A DNA stretch of 64,000 bases from Fomes fomentarius (GCA_022606135.1 JABYQN010000010.1:1302001-1366000); one strand, 5' to 3'; positions 23,410-36,744 are shown, numbered from the stretch's first letter. The notes: generated by a model from the letters alone, not told the origin. A program made the numbers and translations.

Positions 23410-23416
23410 TATATAA
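23410..23416 (+). promoter_or_regulatory. TATA box of the Yippee gene
   Basis: TATATAA within a CT-rich tract, about 345 bp before the start codon at 23761. The distance implies a long 5' UTR, possibly with an intron. Confidence 0.45.
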
Positions 23417-23760
23417 CTCCCTCTCCCCGCAGGCCCCGTCTCCTCCCACTTTCACCTCTCCCAAGCTCTTCCACACTCGTCCCGCACTCATCTCACAAGC
23501 TCCAGTACATTCCTGCTAGTCCTCGCTTTGCGCGCTCCGAACCTCCGAGCTCCGAGTCTTGTTGCTGCTCGCCTCCACCGTGCGTATATATCTGCGTGCG
23601 GCCCCTCAGTCAACCTTGAGATCTTGCACGTCCTTTGTGCTGCTTCTTGCATATCGAGCCTCGCGAACGAATCAATTTGCCAAATCTTCGACTCCGTCCA
23701 ATCGTCCCTTAACCCGTGCCACAACCCGCTCTCTGGCCCAGGACCTCACTTTCTAGCAAG

Positions 23761-24384
23761 ATGGGTATGAGTTACCGTCGTTACCTCTCCGGTGCCCGTA
23801 TCTACGGGTGTTTAACGTGCAAGACACACTTGGCCACCATACATTCCATGATATCCCGAGTACGTTCCCTTGTTATCCCGTTCCTTCCCATGTGCTTACA
23901 AGCCCTCATATGTGACAGGCATTCAACGGGCAGCATGGACGGGCCTACCTCTTTGACGGAGTGTGAGTTCATTTGCCTGCTCTTCACTGCTGCCGCTGTC
24001 TGACTGTTTACCCTGGAATCCTGGTTATTCGCCCTGCGGCCTCTGAACGTGCTATAAATGGACATATATCGCCTCAAACGACACCGCGCTCCGCTGCCGC
24101 TTCACCACGCCACACCCGCAGTGTGAACGTGATCGAAGGTGAACCAAACGATAGGCAAATGACGACCGGCCAGCACACCGTGCGCGACATCTACTGCTGC
24201 AAGTGCGGGACAACGCTCGGGTGGAAATATGTACGTCTTCTGTTCTCTCTGTCTGGCACCGAATTTTGCAGGATCGTGGCGCTGATTATTTCGGCTGTTT
24301 CAGGATCATGCGTACGAACCTTCGCAGAAGTACAAGGAGGGCAAGTTCATTCTAGAGCGTAACCTCCTCGCCGACGTCCAGTGA
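23761..24384 (+). CDS. Yippee/Moh1-family zinc-binding protein
   Basis: A small protein made almost wholly of the Yippee domain, a zinc-binding beta-fold found from yeast (Moh1) to animals (YPEL). In fission yeast and animals, relatives are substrate-recognition parts of the GID/CTLH ubiquitin ligase. Exons: 23761-23859, 23919-23962, 24122-24230, 24304-24384, giving about 110 residues. Zinc ligands are the Cys pairs in YGCLTCKTHLA and DIYCCKCGTTLGWKY. Between them lie AFNGQHGRAYLFDGVVNVIE and TTGQHTVRD, and the end is SQKYKEGKFILERNLLADVQ, all typical. The start sits at the usual distance before the first Cys pair. Confidence 0.92.
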
Positions 24385-26399
24385 TCGGCACGCGACGGCC
24401 CGTGCGCCGTGTCCTTCGGCCGCCTGCGCACCGACGGACAGGGCGAGGTGGACCTCCGTCTTCTGGAATCACCAATGTCCTCCCTCGTCTTGGTCCGCGG
24501 GCGTACGGCCGTGCACGAAAGTCGGTTGTCGGTCATTCCACCACATCGGTCCTAGGTCACCACACTAATCGCATACCCCCACCCCCATCATACTCACCGC
24601 CGCCTTAATCGCTCTCGCCCGTGCAAATGCCACGACGAGTCGCCGTCGACATGTACGCATGTGCTGCATATCCACGCCGCAGCGAGAACATGCGCGGAAA
24701 GAAAGAGCTACTCTGCAGCCGGTCAGCACGACGTTCTGCGCACGCGAGGCGCTGGGATACATATACCTATCCGTTGCTGCGGAAGCTGCTGCTCTTGCAG
24801 TTGTACTCTAGGCATCGTCATCTCTAACACCTCACATGACGATTGCTGCAAAGTTGCATTGCATTTACGCCTCTCACCTCTTCCCCCCTCTTCTCCCTCC
24901 CGCGTCGCAGGCGTCTGCTATAGACGATGAGCCTGTGTCCCTAGAGTTCGCATCCTTGTCTATTTCTCCGCTCTTGTGTCGGACTTTGTCTGCCTACATG
25001 TTCGCGTCCATCGATGCATGTTCAGGTCAGGACAGGTTGTTTATTCGTTGGGTAGGCTGTATGATTGTGTATATAGAGAAGAGAGTAGCAGTGTAGACAA
25101 ATGACGTATGTACAGTGGAGGTGGTAGCAATTAAATAGGTAATAGCAGCATTCAGCCTATTAGGAGTGTTGAGTGTGGCAAGTTAATGGCTAACTTACTG
25201 CAGGAGCTCCCAAGGACCCAGGTGAGGATATGGAAGAAGTTGCCGAGGAGAGAAACTCAAAAACCGTTAAGGCAGGCGGGGGCCTGTATGGTGGAGTACT
25301 TATGAGGCTGGGCTATGCCACACGTAAACAACGTCTGGACGTCGGACGGCAAACGGGGATTATACAGGACGTATAGGAAAGAATCGCGCGCGGGCCGATG
25401 ATTCATCCCTCGCTGTATTTTAGGCCAAGATGCTGCGTAAGTAGATGAAGATTTGAATACAGGGCAGCGGGGGTGCAGGGAGAAGGTCGTCCTGGGCAGC
25501 GCGTGAGCTCGGGGGCGATAAGTAAGTGTATAAGTAGCACTGTGCGGGAGAGCGGAAGCAGGGGACGAGAGAGTCGGAGGGACGTGTCAGACATGCTTAG
25601 CAGCACGCCGTCGGCCGTGCACAGCTGAATCGTCGGGGGCGTAATATAAAGACCGTGATGAGAGACCTAGGGAGAACGCGGGGCAATCACGATTGGTCAG
25701 AGAGAGAGAGAGAGAGCAAAGGAAGACAAGTTCGGGGAGAGATCGGCATTCGAGGAGCAGTGGGAGCGTTAACGTTGAGAGCTGTTGAGAAGTCGTGGGG
25801 TTGGATAGAGGGAGACGGAGGGCAACGAGCCGTCAACCGCGTCACGATCGGGAATGCACGTCCGAGAGAGGGAGGGTCGGAGACGGATGGGTCGGCGAGA
25901 AACTGTTGGGGAAGCAAGCGGCGGGCGCGCAAGAGTGAGATCAAGGTGATGACAAATGCGAGCGACGATCTGTCATAGCCCTTGCGCGCGGTCCGCTGCT
26001 GGTCTCTGAGAGGAGAGGAGGACTGGCAGGGCCGTGCGCGATAGGGAGCAGGCAGCACAGGAACAGAGGCGCGTATATGAACGCGAGGTGACGTCGAGGA
26101 GAAGGCGGAGAGAACAGTTGGGGGAGCCGCAGCCGAGACGCGCGGTGGCCAATCCTAGCCTTGGGGGACGCGTCGCGACTGCCAAAAGAGGTAGGCGCTC
26201 TGGATAGCCAACCGTTGGGGATATTCGCAGCTTGCCGCTTGCTTTCTCTGCGTTATATACCTCAGCCTAACTCCCCGCTCCTTACCCTCCTTCGTTCCCC
26301 GCACCCCAGCCATAGAATCCACTCGACTCGCACGTCCCTGCTGTCCACACTAAAAAGCTACCATCTCCCTCTAACTGTGCCCGCAAGCCACAATTCCTA
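24385..26399. other. Intergenic region, no confident gene
   Basis: 2 kb without a recognisable gene. Bases 25400-26160 are purine-rich on the plus strand (CT-rich on minus), with a GA repeat at about 25699-25716. This resembles a promoter or leader reading left, but I find no convincing coding part for it (the minus frame 25403-25606 is a weak candidate). Bases 26270-26395 are CT-rich on plus and lead into the next gene. Confidence 0.4.
26254..26259 (+). promoter_or_regulatory. TATA box of the small gene at 26400
   Basis: TATATA followed by a strongly CT-rich tract about 145 bp before the ATG at 26400, the layout of an actively transcribed basidiomycete gene. Confidence 0.5.
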
Positions 26400-26764
26400 A
26401 TGAACGGTAAGCTTCCGCCTTCGCGCTTCTCCCTCTTCTTGCACTCGGGACCGGTCTCTCACCCCCAGCTTCTCCCTCTCCAGCTGTCATGTCCGTCGCT
26501 GCCCCCGCGCCCTCCCCATTCAACCCGGCCGCCTCGCGTCCACGCGTCTCGTCCCCGCTCGCAGCCTCTGCCCAGTCACGACCCGGCGCAGCCCGATCGC
26601 ACGCTTTCCCTACCTCTCGACCCCTCCGCCCATTCCCCTCCCTCTCTATCAACCCCACCGCGTCGTCCGCGCGCAAACCGGTCAAAATTATTCAGCCCCC
26701 TCCAAACTTCAAGGGCGCATTCGTCCTCAACCTCACCCAGGCGGAGCTCAGTAGGCAGGACTAA
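26400..26764 (+). CDS. Small unrecognised protein
   Basis: About 95 residues that I do not recognise. Exon 1 (26400-26406, ATGAACG) joins exon 2 (26484-26764) as MNAVMSVAAPAPSPF. The intron has GTAAGC and a CCCTCTCCAG acceptor. The N-terminal two thirds are disordered, rich in Pro, Ser, Ala and Arg. The last 30 residues are different in kind: KPVKIIQPPPNFKGAFVLNL followed by TQAELSRQD, which looks like a short linear motif. The strong promoter layout upstream supports a real gene. If the first exon is not used, translation could start at the internal ATG at 26489. Function unknown. Confidence 0.55.
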
Positions 26765-29700
26765 GCTCTGCTCTGCTCGCGCCTTCGCTCCGGTTTCTCT
26801 GCCTCTGGGCTTGTTGTGTTTATCGGTCTCTAGGGATGTATCCAGGTCAGTCTCGCATCTCTTTCTCCTCCTAACTGGGGTACAGGTGGTTGACCAGCTT
26901 TGCGTGTGCATGTGCAGTGTAATGTCGCGCACGGTCATGACTTGTCGCCATACCCCCCGGGCTTCGTGTGGCCCCCTCTCCTGCATTATTACTTTCCACC
27001 ACCACGCTTCGCCCTTGCGCCCGCCCGTGGTTCGCTGAACACGATCTGTACAATAGAAAGTACCCTTTATGACGTGTTTATTCCACTCTCTTCCACTTGT
27101 ACATAGCCTCTCCCCCTTGCCCTCTGCCCCTGCTTATCTATCTTGCCGTCCCCACGAGGAGCACATCTGTCGTCGCAGAAACCACTCCGAAGACAGAACC
27201 TACACACCTTCCTGTTGGGGATAGCTGATAGTATCGGGAGTCACGATGGATCTTGGGATTCTTCCGTGCGTGAGAACTTGCCTGTTGTTGTATAAGCATG
27301 CAGGTTTATACACCTCCGTCCTATGTGTGCAGTGCGCCCCCCGCGCGCAATGCGCGTGTCATAGACCACTCGATAACCACACCTTGTTAGAGCGTGAAGC
27401 GCCGCATCAGCGTCTATGCAAAGAGCTCTACACGGCACGTAATGTGCAATGGAATAGGTAAAACAGCGAAGACGACCTCAGGTCTTCTCCCTTTGACAGA
27501 TTGGCGTAAGTATACGTATTATTATACACATGCCGCGACCCTCCGAGTTGCATTGCGTCAGTCGCCGCGCTTCTCTTCAGTCTGAGCCGAAGCTTCGAAG
27601 TTCGAGCTCAGTAATGCTCGTTCGTATTCACATGGCAATTGCGATTCGGGACGTCCTCCGAATCTCCTTGCGAATGGATGGCACCACGTACGCGATATCG
27701 ATCATACATATCATATATCCATTTGGACAAGGAGACCAGGTCGGCGCCTCCCCCCTCCTGCACTGGACGTGACGCGCGAACACATACCTCTGGTTCTTCG
27801 ACGACAACGACATGGGAAGCTTGCGCGGATGCTCATCCGGGGAAGGGGCCCGCGCCCTTCTCCCAGTTGCCGTCACGTCCACGTTGATGAAGCCAGTGTG
27901 CATGCATGCGGGAGCACATGGCACATGATAGAGTGTTGAAGCTTGGGGTCCAAAGCCGGGGCGAGGAGAAGAGCTCGAGGTTGTCGTATGTATGTATATT
28001 GTATTTGTATTAAGACGAGCCTGGCCGGGGTGGATTCTGGAAGCTTGTAGCCTGCCTGCGTGCCAGATTCACCTTGAAGCGAGCGCGATGACGGGAGGTA
28101 ACCGATACCGAGTTGGAGCCTGAAGCCTGAAGAGCTGAGAAAGTGAGGGTGGATTGCAACAAAATGGATGGCCTGTGGGTGTGTAATACCCACCGTACGA
28201 GTACGGTCGGGACGCAAGCGGGACAAGGCCCCTGGCCCCTGTGTCGGGTCGGGTCGGGCCTGAGCGTGAACAGTGCGGAGCCCCGCAATATCCGGCGGCG
28301 ACGGAGAGGGCGGAGAGCCTTCGGGATCGCTGGTTGTAGCATTACAAGTCAAGTGCGACGAGCGCAATTGACCTAGGACAGGTGAGAACATCTACGCCTC
28401 GAAGGAGTAAGGGAGTAAGTATGTGAATATAAAAAGGCTCGGAAAGAAAACGAAGCTCGAAAGGACTGGTGACGCCGGCCGCGGCAACGCCCCCCGAGAG
28501 AGAGTGAGAGTGATTGAAGCTTGGTCGTGGGCCGTAGAGGGTGGTAGTTACTAGTCTGTCAGCCTGACAGTGAGTCTGGAGATAGTGCCGAGGCGGCGGG
28601 GGAGCATATCGGGAGAGGCGCCAGCTGCTGAGTAAGGATGGGGTCGCAAAACCGTTTGCACCATTTTGTCGTACGGATGATGTGCTGCTGCACCCACGAG
28701 CACATGCACGACTCAACCTCGGAGAAGCTGCCCTCGGATTGTGCAGAGAGGCACTAAGGATGTTCTCTCGCGGTTTGTCCCGTCTCTCCCGTCAGTATCA
28801 GCTCTCCCAAGTCGTAGGCAGTGGAGATTCGTGCTGCTCCAGCGTTTAGAAACAACGCAACTGCAAGGAGGATAGCCAGAGGTGAAGATGCCGGTGCAAC
28901 AAGAAGCGAGGTGTACCAGGAGGAAGAGGAACCAACCCCGAAGGGCGACCGGTGAGGACGCGTCCCCACCGAAGGCAGCACATAGGAGATAGATCGGAGC
29001 AGAAGCCCAACCCAAGAACGCCGCGCATACAGTCGATGTCGGGGTAGGGGGGGGGGGCCTCAAGAGCCAGCGTTCAGCGTTCGGGCCGCGCCGAGGGTCA
29101 CCCGTTCGTTACGAAATCGCGGGATGAGAGCTCCTAGAGCGGAAGCCTGCGTAGACGACACCAGAAGCCGCTGCTGGGAGAGCTGGAAGAGCGGAAATCC
29201 CTCGAGTGTGATCCGGCGGTGGTCAATGCACGTGTGCGGCCACAGGTTGCCATGAGACATCCCCGCCCGAGTGCCATCTAGAGGCACTGAGGATCTTGCG
29301 TAAGGCGGCAGGCCCACCGCGATGGCCACGCGTCTTAGGGTGACCGTGAGGAAGCTGTCAAGATGCCAGTGGATGCAGCGATAGAGAAGAGGAGAGCATG
29401 GTGTCGACCGTGGGCATGTTGGCAGCAGCATTTTGCAAGAAAGAAGACAATAGGGTATCGAGGGGAAGATCGGTTCCCGCCGGCGCCGCGCTCGTCATAC
29501 AAGCTACATAGTTCTTCAGGATGCGGTGTGGCGTGCGTTGTTGCACAGATGACAGACAACGTGGTCGAGGGCTCATGGGACAGTGGGGATTCTGCGCGCG
29601 CTTGAGATGCAACGATGTCGAGATCGGGACGCAAAGTACAAGGGAGTGCGGGGATGATGTTCACAATGCGGTACCATATGGCCACTCGAAGCACATCGTG

Positions 29701-32700
29701 CGCCACGTTGTTTCCGGATAACGTGAAGCTGCGTTCCACGGGCGGGTAGCAGGCCGCTGTGGCGAAAGGAAGGGAAGCCGGGGTGCCACTGGGAGGACCG
29801 GGGGAAGCTCTTCGTCGTGTCTGCCAACTTCCCTCGAGGCTGACAGATGATGAGTAGAGGGAAGCCCGAGCGCGGTGTTCTTGATTTGACCGTTCAGGTT
29901 GAAGAGTCTTCTGCCTGTGGTGGCAACGATTGTACCCAATACGATGTGGGCGGAAGTCGGCGGGTAGTTCGACAGGGTAATAAGGGTCTGGTCGGAGACG
30001 CGTTAGTGACGCCTAAGTGAGCAGATATGATCACACCGCAGAGTGAGACGTGTACGAGTACGGGTCATCATTTGCGGAGCCGGGAGCCAATTTGCACAGT
30101 TGTAGGTATACCAGATATGGGGGCGTTGGGGGTCGCAGCAAGACACAACGCTGACTATATGTCAAGCTGTCGATATTGTCGCCTGTGCTGCGGGCGACAG
30201 ACAACTGTCATGGGCCGTACCTGACTATCAGGGCCGTCTGCAGGTTACTACCACTGAGCTATTGTGGACCCACGAGTGCCAATCCGGGACTACATGCGGT
30301 GGAGCGATACCATCTGCCGTCAGCCGCGTCCTGGCCACATAGTTGGAAAGCCGCAGTCTAGATGTTGAGCCGATGCATAGCTACATCCCCACCTCGCAGT
30401 TGGCACTGCCTCGTTCAGTATTGCGAGGATTTGCCCGCCGCCGAATTGACTGTGTATCTGCGCTCGGAAGTCCCGGCTGCGCCGGCTGAAACCTTGCTTG
30501 ACTTGAAGACGCTTGTGTGGGTAGGAATTTGCGTAAGTACATCTAGCAGTATATCAGATCGAATTGTATCAGTTGTGAGGCTGGCGTGCGGCCACATCCG
30601 AGCATTATACTCTCCTCACCCTGACATTGAGCGGGGTCCCAACCTCGGGACCCGGATTTCAAGTCTATAGAGAATCGATCGTACAACTACAAGTTGTCTT
30701 CTGCACCAGGGGGGTAATACTATGCAATTGGTCGCAAGCATAGTATGATCAAGTGTCAGAGCCGATATTGTAAGGACTCCACTAACAAGGAGTACTAAGT
30801 GCATGGTATTCATGCAAGATGATCAAAGAAATTGAGCGAGTTCATGAAGGCATGTCCGGGACAAATGACTAGAATCGTGGACATATTAATAAAAGACAAT
30901 AGAAACTGGGGTGTGCCATCATAGTGTGGACGTAAATGACAACAAGTTGGATGTAAGAGACGAGGATGATGATGAACATAGTGATGACCAGTAATAGAGA
31001 AAGCGAGCGACACATCCTACGAGATTTGAATAGAAGCTATTCATGAACTCACATGCTCTAGACTTAATGCAATTGAATGACCGCTTGCAGGAGCTTAACA
31101 GGATGACTAAATTGTGATGGGAACGGATGGGTCGCAGCCGCAGCTGTGATGCTGCTGAGCTGAAGGACTAATCTGTGTTAGTACTCATTGTCGCCAGATG
31201 GGACTGTACAAAAAAACCAGGGTATCGATAGGAGTTGTTGCGTAGCTAGCCAGTGACGAAGGGCCAGGGTGACGGGGGTGTTGAGAGAGACGTTTGACAG
31301 AATATTGTTGTGCTCTCCACAGGTCATAACAGCATTTGATGCTCCGCTTGAAAATATGAAAAAACCATTTGAAACTCCTGCTCACATGCTTAGATGGGAA
31401 GTAAGTTTGGCTCTTTTGTATTGGTGCTCTGCAGGAGAAACCTTGTCACGGTAATCCAAGGTTATGCCCATAAGTATCCGCCCTTGCTCCTCGAATAGAG
31501 ACGGCTCGATGAAGACAGGAGGCGCCAGGGTCCGCGACGCGTCAACGCCGGACGCGATATACGCAGTACTTGCCCACCGTCAGCCACGCTCCGTACTGTG
31601 AACAATAAGTATGTAGTGCCACGCGCCGAACTTGGAGCTAAAAAAGTCAAGGGTTTCTTGGCCGGCGGCAGAAAGGGTTTCGCGAATGCCGCTGAGGGCC
31701 GTCTACATATGCATACTGACCTAAGTACCGGGGCTCTCCGCCGCGCCCGCAACTGTCGGCCGACTTCAGACTGTGGCTATGCGTGGACGAGAATGTGCCA
31801 TCGGGCTTTGATATCCACGTTGACTCACTGGCGGCGCTCAGAGTGGCGCGAGACTGGCCGACAAACAAGAAAGAACTGAACCGGAACCCACATCCGAGCG
31901 CTGCTTCTCGTCCGCGGAGCACGCGTCAGCGTCGCTCTAGTATACTTATCATGCCCGGGGAAATGGTGCAGGAGTTCATCTGGGAAATATTAAGTACTAG
32001 TCAGCATGTGCTGCGGGATTTTGGATCGATTGTTGTCCCTCACGGAGTTGAGTGGGTTGCGGCACGGACCAATATGGTGGGCAGTCGGCGCCGCGATGGT
32101 TTCGGAATATTGCAGGTAAAACCGTGTCCTCCGCGTCCTGGCCGAGTCATGATTCCCGAAGTGGTGACGGCGTACCAGGTAAAATTTATGATAATGCAGA
32201 AACCGAGACGGGTCTTTTGATGATTCCCGAGATTTTGCTTTTTTGCCCATCGCTCGTGGCAAAGGCCGCGGTGGGGCGAGAGTATGCCAGTCATCCGATG
32301 TACGCATACCCTCCCTGGAGGCTGAGAAACGTATGTAATCTGAGTGAGCCTCGGGGCCGTTGCGCACTACACCATCCACGGAAAGCATGAGAAAAACATA
32401 CCGGAAATGTACAAGCGCGACTCAATTCGTTCAGGGAAGACTTTTGGTTGTGCGTTGTGGGTGTCCATGAGAAGAATACCGTAAGAATTTGCGCAGAAGC
32501 TGCAGGAAGGTGATACATTGAGCTGCCACGAGGCAGACGAGGCGGGAATGAATACTCACTATGCAGCCCCAAGAGCCAAGGCCGAAGGGCGTGAACGTGG
32601 ACTTACCACGACGTTGAAGAATAGTAGCATAGATGCTTTTCCGGAGCGTCTGCACACGGTGATGGGAAGAAGCATGGGGACAGTTCGTCATTTACGGTGA

Positions 32701-35700
32701 CATACGCAACGGAAACGAGCAAACTGCCGGGTTTCCTCTACCAGGTGTGACGTGTCTTGCGAAACTGGGAGAGAGCAGGGTCGTACATATCAACGAAACG
32801 TTGGTGTTCAAGCCTCTGGGATGGCGTACAACACCACGCCCGTACGGTACCTGCTCGACTACTCGAACCCTATATAGTACACTCAGTCGGTACCACTCGG
32901 ATGGGAGATCTGAAGGCGAAGGAACAGACTCGCCGGATGCACAGCTACGCAGCTGTACATGTTCTACCGGCAAGCGTGTACGAAAGTGCGCTCCCGTCGG
33001 TGAACATGAGCTTTAAGATTCAAGCTATACCCTCGCGACGCCATAGAAACCAATCCCTCCCCGCAAGCGGGCAGGCTGGAGTCTCTCATCATGATCGCCG
33101 ATATCAGCGACGATGAAGCTCTATTCGACTCGCTTGCACACCGTTCCTGCCTGCCAACCGCTAGCGTGAGATAAATCAGGAGCGAGTGCTCGCCCTTTCC
33201 ACGACTAGTCCTCGGGCGTAGAACATTCGCAGTATGTGCGGCCAGAGAGACGCACAAAGCAGGCTAGAAGTGTGAACAAACGTACCCGCGGTAGAGGAGG
33301 GGTGCTGATCGCCGTCTAATGACCGGCTGCAGCGGATATCGTAGGGCGACCCGGGCTCGGCCCAATACTGGTCGTCTACGTAGCGAGTAAGTTGGAATCC
33401 CAATATGAACGCAACCCTGGAATATGCGTATCGAAACTGATTGGACAGGAAGTAGCATCAGCAGCAGAGGGTAGCTCTCATGGGGCGGGCGCTGTTGGGT
33501 AGGCGAAGGGCTGTGGGTATTGCAGACGGCCCGAGCGAGATGAAGTGAGGGACCCCATAACTTTGTCTTGTTGTCAGTTTAGCCTTCGAATCGGGGTGAA
33601 GCTCTCGGTGCCACTCATTTGCACTCACAAGACTACATATGCCGGGGTCAGCGTTCCGCTGGCTGAGGAATGCTTCCCAGGTAGGGAGCACCGATAACAT
33701 GTGGTGGCCAGCCTATGTTCGTAGAACACGCATGAAGAAGCTCATTGGTTCTGACCTCCGATCTTATGGCTCACAGCCGAGTCGAGAGAGTGCAGAGGGC
33801 AGAGGGTAGGATGCGTTGGTGCGCCGTGGATGGATCGTGCGCTCTCGAGAGCCGGTGGTTCCGGTTATCAACTGGGAATCGCCGCTCAAGCACAGGCGGT
33901 CGAAAATGGGAACATTCCAGAGGGCTCGACGAGAACTGTGAGGATAGCGTGGTGGTCACTTGCTGCGTGGGCGCCACGACACCAACGGAGTACGGCGGTA
34001 TACGAAACGAGCTGTGAAGAGCGTGCCAGAGTGAGCCCCAGTACTCGACGGTAGAGTAATCCCGGCCACAAACCTATGCTTGACAGGTACTGTCCATAGC
34101 GCGATGTGCACTGGCGGCATCCACACAAATGATCAGAGATGGAGGACGGGGAGAGATGCACTGCCACCTTACGAGTATAACGCGTAAGCGAGGGACTATC
34201 TCGGGCAGTATGGGGTAGTGAATTCCTGGGAGAAAACAGAAGCTCCTTGGGTCCGGGCCTGAGAAGCCTGAGAGGATTCAAACGGGGGGCAACTTCGGCG
34301 TGTCCCATTCGGCAGCTGAGAAGAATACTGGGAACCTGAGGAGATCGTACGTGAATGGGGTTGGCTACACAAGAAAGACGATCACGAGTGCAAGGACAAG
34401 AGTTGGACAGGCACCGTTCACCGCAAGTACAACGCCCCCAGAGACGGCGTTGGGTTACTGATGCCGCGAGCTCCCGCCTTCACCGGTGACTTGCTGGTCA
34501 GGAGGTAAACGAATGTCCTGAAGTATGCATTGGAGCCGACATCAACGCATCGGTGGTGGTTTGAGTGCAAGTGGTACCGAGCTTGTGGTGGGGCGTCCAT
34601 GGCTCAGAGAAGGAATCTCTCACATACTAGTCCGGCAAAGCGCGGACATGCATGGACCCAGCACAAAGCTCATTAGAATGATTACACGCTCAGAAAAGTT
34701 CAGTTGCTCTGCCGGGCACCTCTGTCTTGGAGGCCCTATCAAGGTTCATTGCCTGGCCACTTTCCGGCGCGCCCAACGCGCTTTTGAAGAGGCCGCCAGA
34801 CTTCTTTTCCACGGCGTACACGGAACCTTGTCTACGAGTATTCAATGGCTGAAGGCTGACTTCTATCAGGACGGATCTGAAGAGCCATAATGAATTCAGC
34901 GCTCTACTTACCCCTCGAGACCCCACTCTTTGCTTCTCTACCTCCCTCGCCCGCATTCTTTGCCAAAGCCGCAGGCCGCGCCAGCATCGGCCCGAGACGG
35001 CGGCTGTTGACGAGTCGTGTTAGTCGCACGTCGCTCTCGGCAGGCGCAGTGACAGTGAACGTGCACTTACATAAACCGCGACTTTCCTCTACACTGGTCT
35101 CGAGCTGCTACCATTGTCCGACAGAGCTCACCTGCTGAGCGCGGCGATACTCCAAACGTGGTCTGAAGTGAGATGGAGCCGCCGTTCAGACTGTGAGTCC
35201 AGCCTGCTGTCTCCCGGTCTCCGGCCACCCTCCATCCGAGAATGCAGACACGCTGCTCATCGATGCTGAAAAGCGTAGCTCGATCTAGTACTAGTAGAGT
35301 GGCTTGCTCGCCAATGTCTCCTGATGGCCGATGTTTTGAGTCTGGGTTGTGCGCAGTCGTATGCTTCGCTTGGTGGAACTAACGGCGAAAATTTCTACAA
35401 TTTCCGAATCAGACGATCGAGCAATGATGTCTTTATGCTCATGTCAGTGGAGGCTAACACTGACTGAAGAAGAGGACACAAAAGATGGGACTAAGCACGT
35501 ACTCAGGAGCGATGACGGCATCTAAACTAGATGCCATAATCTGACTGCCCTTCAGGACCGCTCAGGAACACACGGTGTCAGTCCGGAGTCATTTAATAGG
35601 ATGCATACGGTTATCATTCGTCGTTCAAATTGTTCAATCCACAAGACTAGCCAGGGATGATCCGTAATACGATCACACAACTGTGGCTTTGACGGTCGTA

Positions 35701-36744
35701 CAACTATCTATCTTGCATGCACCACGCGATTTTCTGGAGCTTACCTCTCGTGTGCGGGCCTCTCGGTGTGTGGTGTCGAGCTACTACATCGGTAGAAGTC
35801 ACTAGCACTCCGGGTCCGGTCTCGCGTTGGTTCCGCTCGGACCGAAAATAGTAGTCTGACAGTGGCAGGGTGCGTGGCGGATGTGCTGCAAGCTTAAGAC
35901 CTATTCTTACGTACGGGGTTTCGCCATGGGAATAATATGACACGAGGAGGGGAGAGAGCAGGGCTGAGGTCTTACGACCTGCCGGAGAGTAGAGTGATAT
36001 GAATGGAATGAATGTTGTGGGGGAGACAATGAAGGGGGCAGAATAATAGGGCGAGCACATGGAAGGATGTTGGAGGCGCGAGAGACGTCGAATATGGTTG
36101 GGCGAGGATAGGCGTATGTAGGAGCGTGCCTGAGAGTCACTGTGCTGATACGCCGCGGGGAGATGGAGATATCCGGTGCCTCATTTGGGAGCTTGCTTTG
36201 TACCTTGAGGCCCGAGAGCGTGGTCGGGGAGCGAGTTGGGCGTGCAGACTGGAGAAGGGGAGAAGCAATGTGCCAATGGCCTGCGACGCATGTCCGGGGC
36301 CCCTAGCGAGCTCAGCCTCCTGCTCAAGACTGGGCGGCTGCGAGGACGGCCACGGGCCACGGCTCATCGTCCGGGCGTCTGTGGGATGTGGACCAGCCAG
36401 ATATGGAAGAGAGGGGAGAGTGCCTGATTTGGACAGATTGTGGAAAAAAAGGTTGGCTGTGTTTGTGTGATTGAGTAGAAATAGGCGGGGGCGCTCCTCC
36501 GCGCGTGCAGGCGCAATTCTGTACTCTCTCTCTCTGTCTACGTCCACCAGCGACCCGTCTGAGGCTCCCCGGCTCTCGTTACGACCTGCACGAACTTGCA
36601 CGACGTATATCTGCTTATTATCTTTTATCCTCTCCTTCCCCTCTCTGCTCTACATCACGACCCCCTCCCCTCCATCCTTCGCTTCAGGCACGTATCCGAA
36701 TCGGCCCTGTCCCCCGTCCCTTCCCGCTCACCTCTTCGCAGATC
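26765..36744. other. 10-kb region without a confident gene
   Basis: No open frame here gives a recognisable protein under simple splicing, and I see no reverse transcriptase, integrase, transposase or rRNA. Traces of lost coding sequence may exist on the minus strand: 29880-30000 reads TLITLSNYPPTSAHIVLGTI, 28754-28900 ends with a hydrophobic stretch (SPLAILLAVALFLNAGA), and 34380-34450 gives NGACPTLVLALVIVFLV. These could be remnants of membrane-protein genes. A run of ten G lies at 29047-29056. Bases 36480-36745 are CT-rich and form the promoter of Ras copy 2. Confidence 0.45.

Larger units (their letters stand above)
21501..23760. other. Intergenic region and Yippee promoter
   Basis: 2.2 kb with no confident gene. 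Bases 23360-23480 are strongly pyrimidine-rich on the plus strand and contain TATATAA at 23410-23416, which fits the core promoter of the Yippee gene starting at 23761. A 12-bp inverted repeat lies at 21664-21726. Confidence 0.5.

Noticed and set aside
25699..25716. GA dinucleotide repeat
   Set aside because: Short simple repeat; mentioned only as part of the surrounding purine-rich tract.
32040..34960. Several open frames on both strands (for example plus 34525-34890, minus 33886-34308)
   Set aside because: None matches a known family or can be extended by consistent splicing; treated as part of the gene-poor region.
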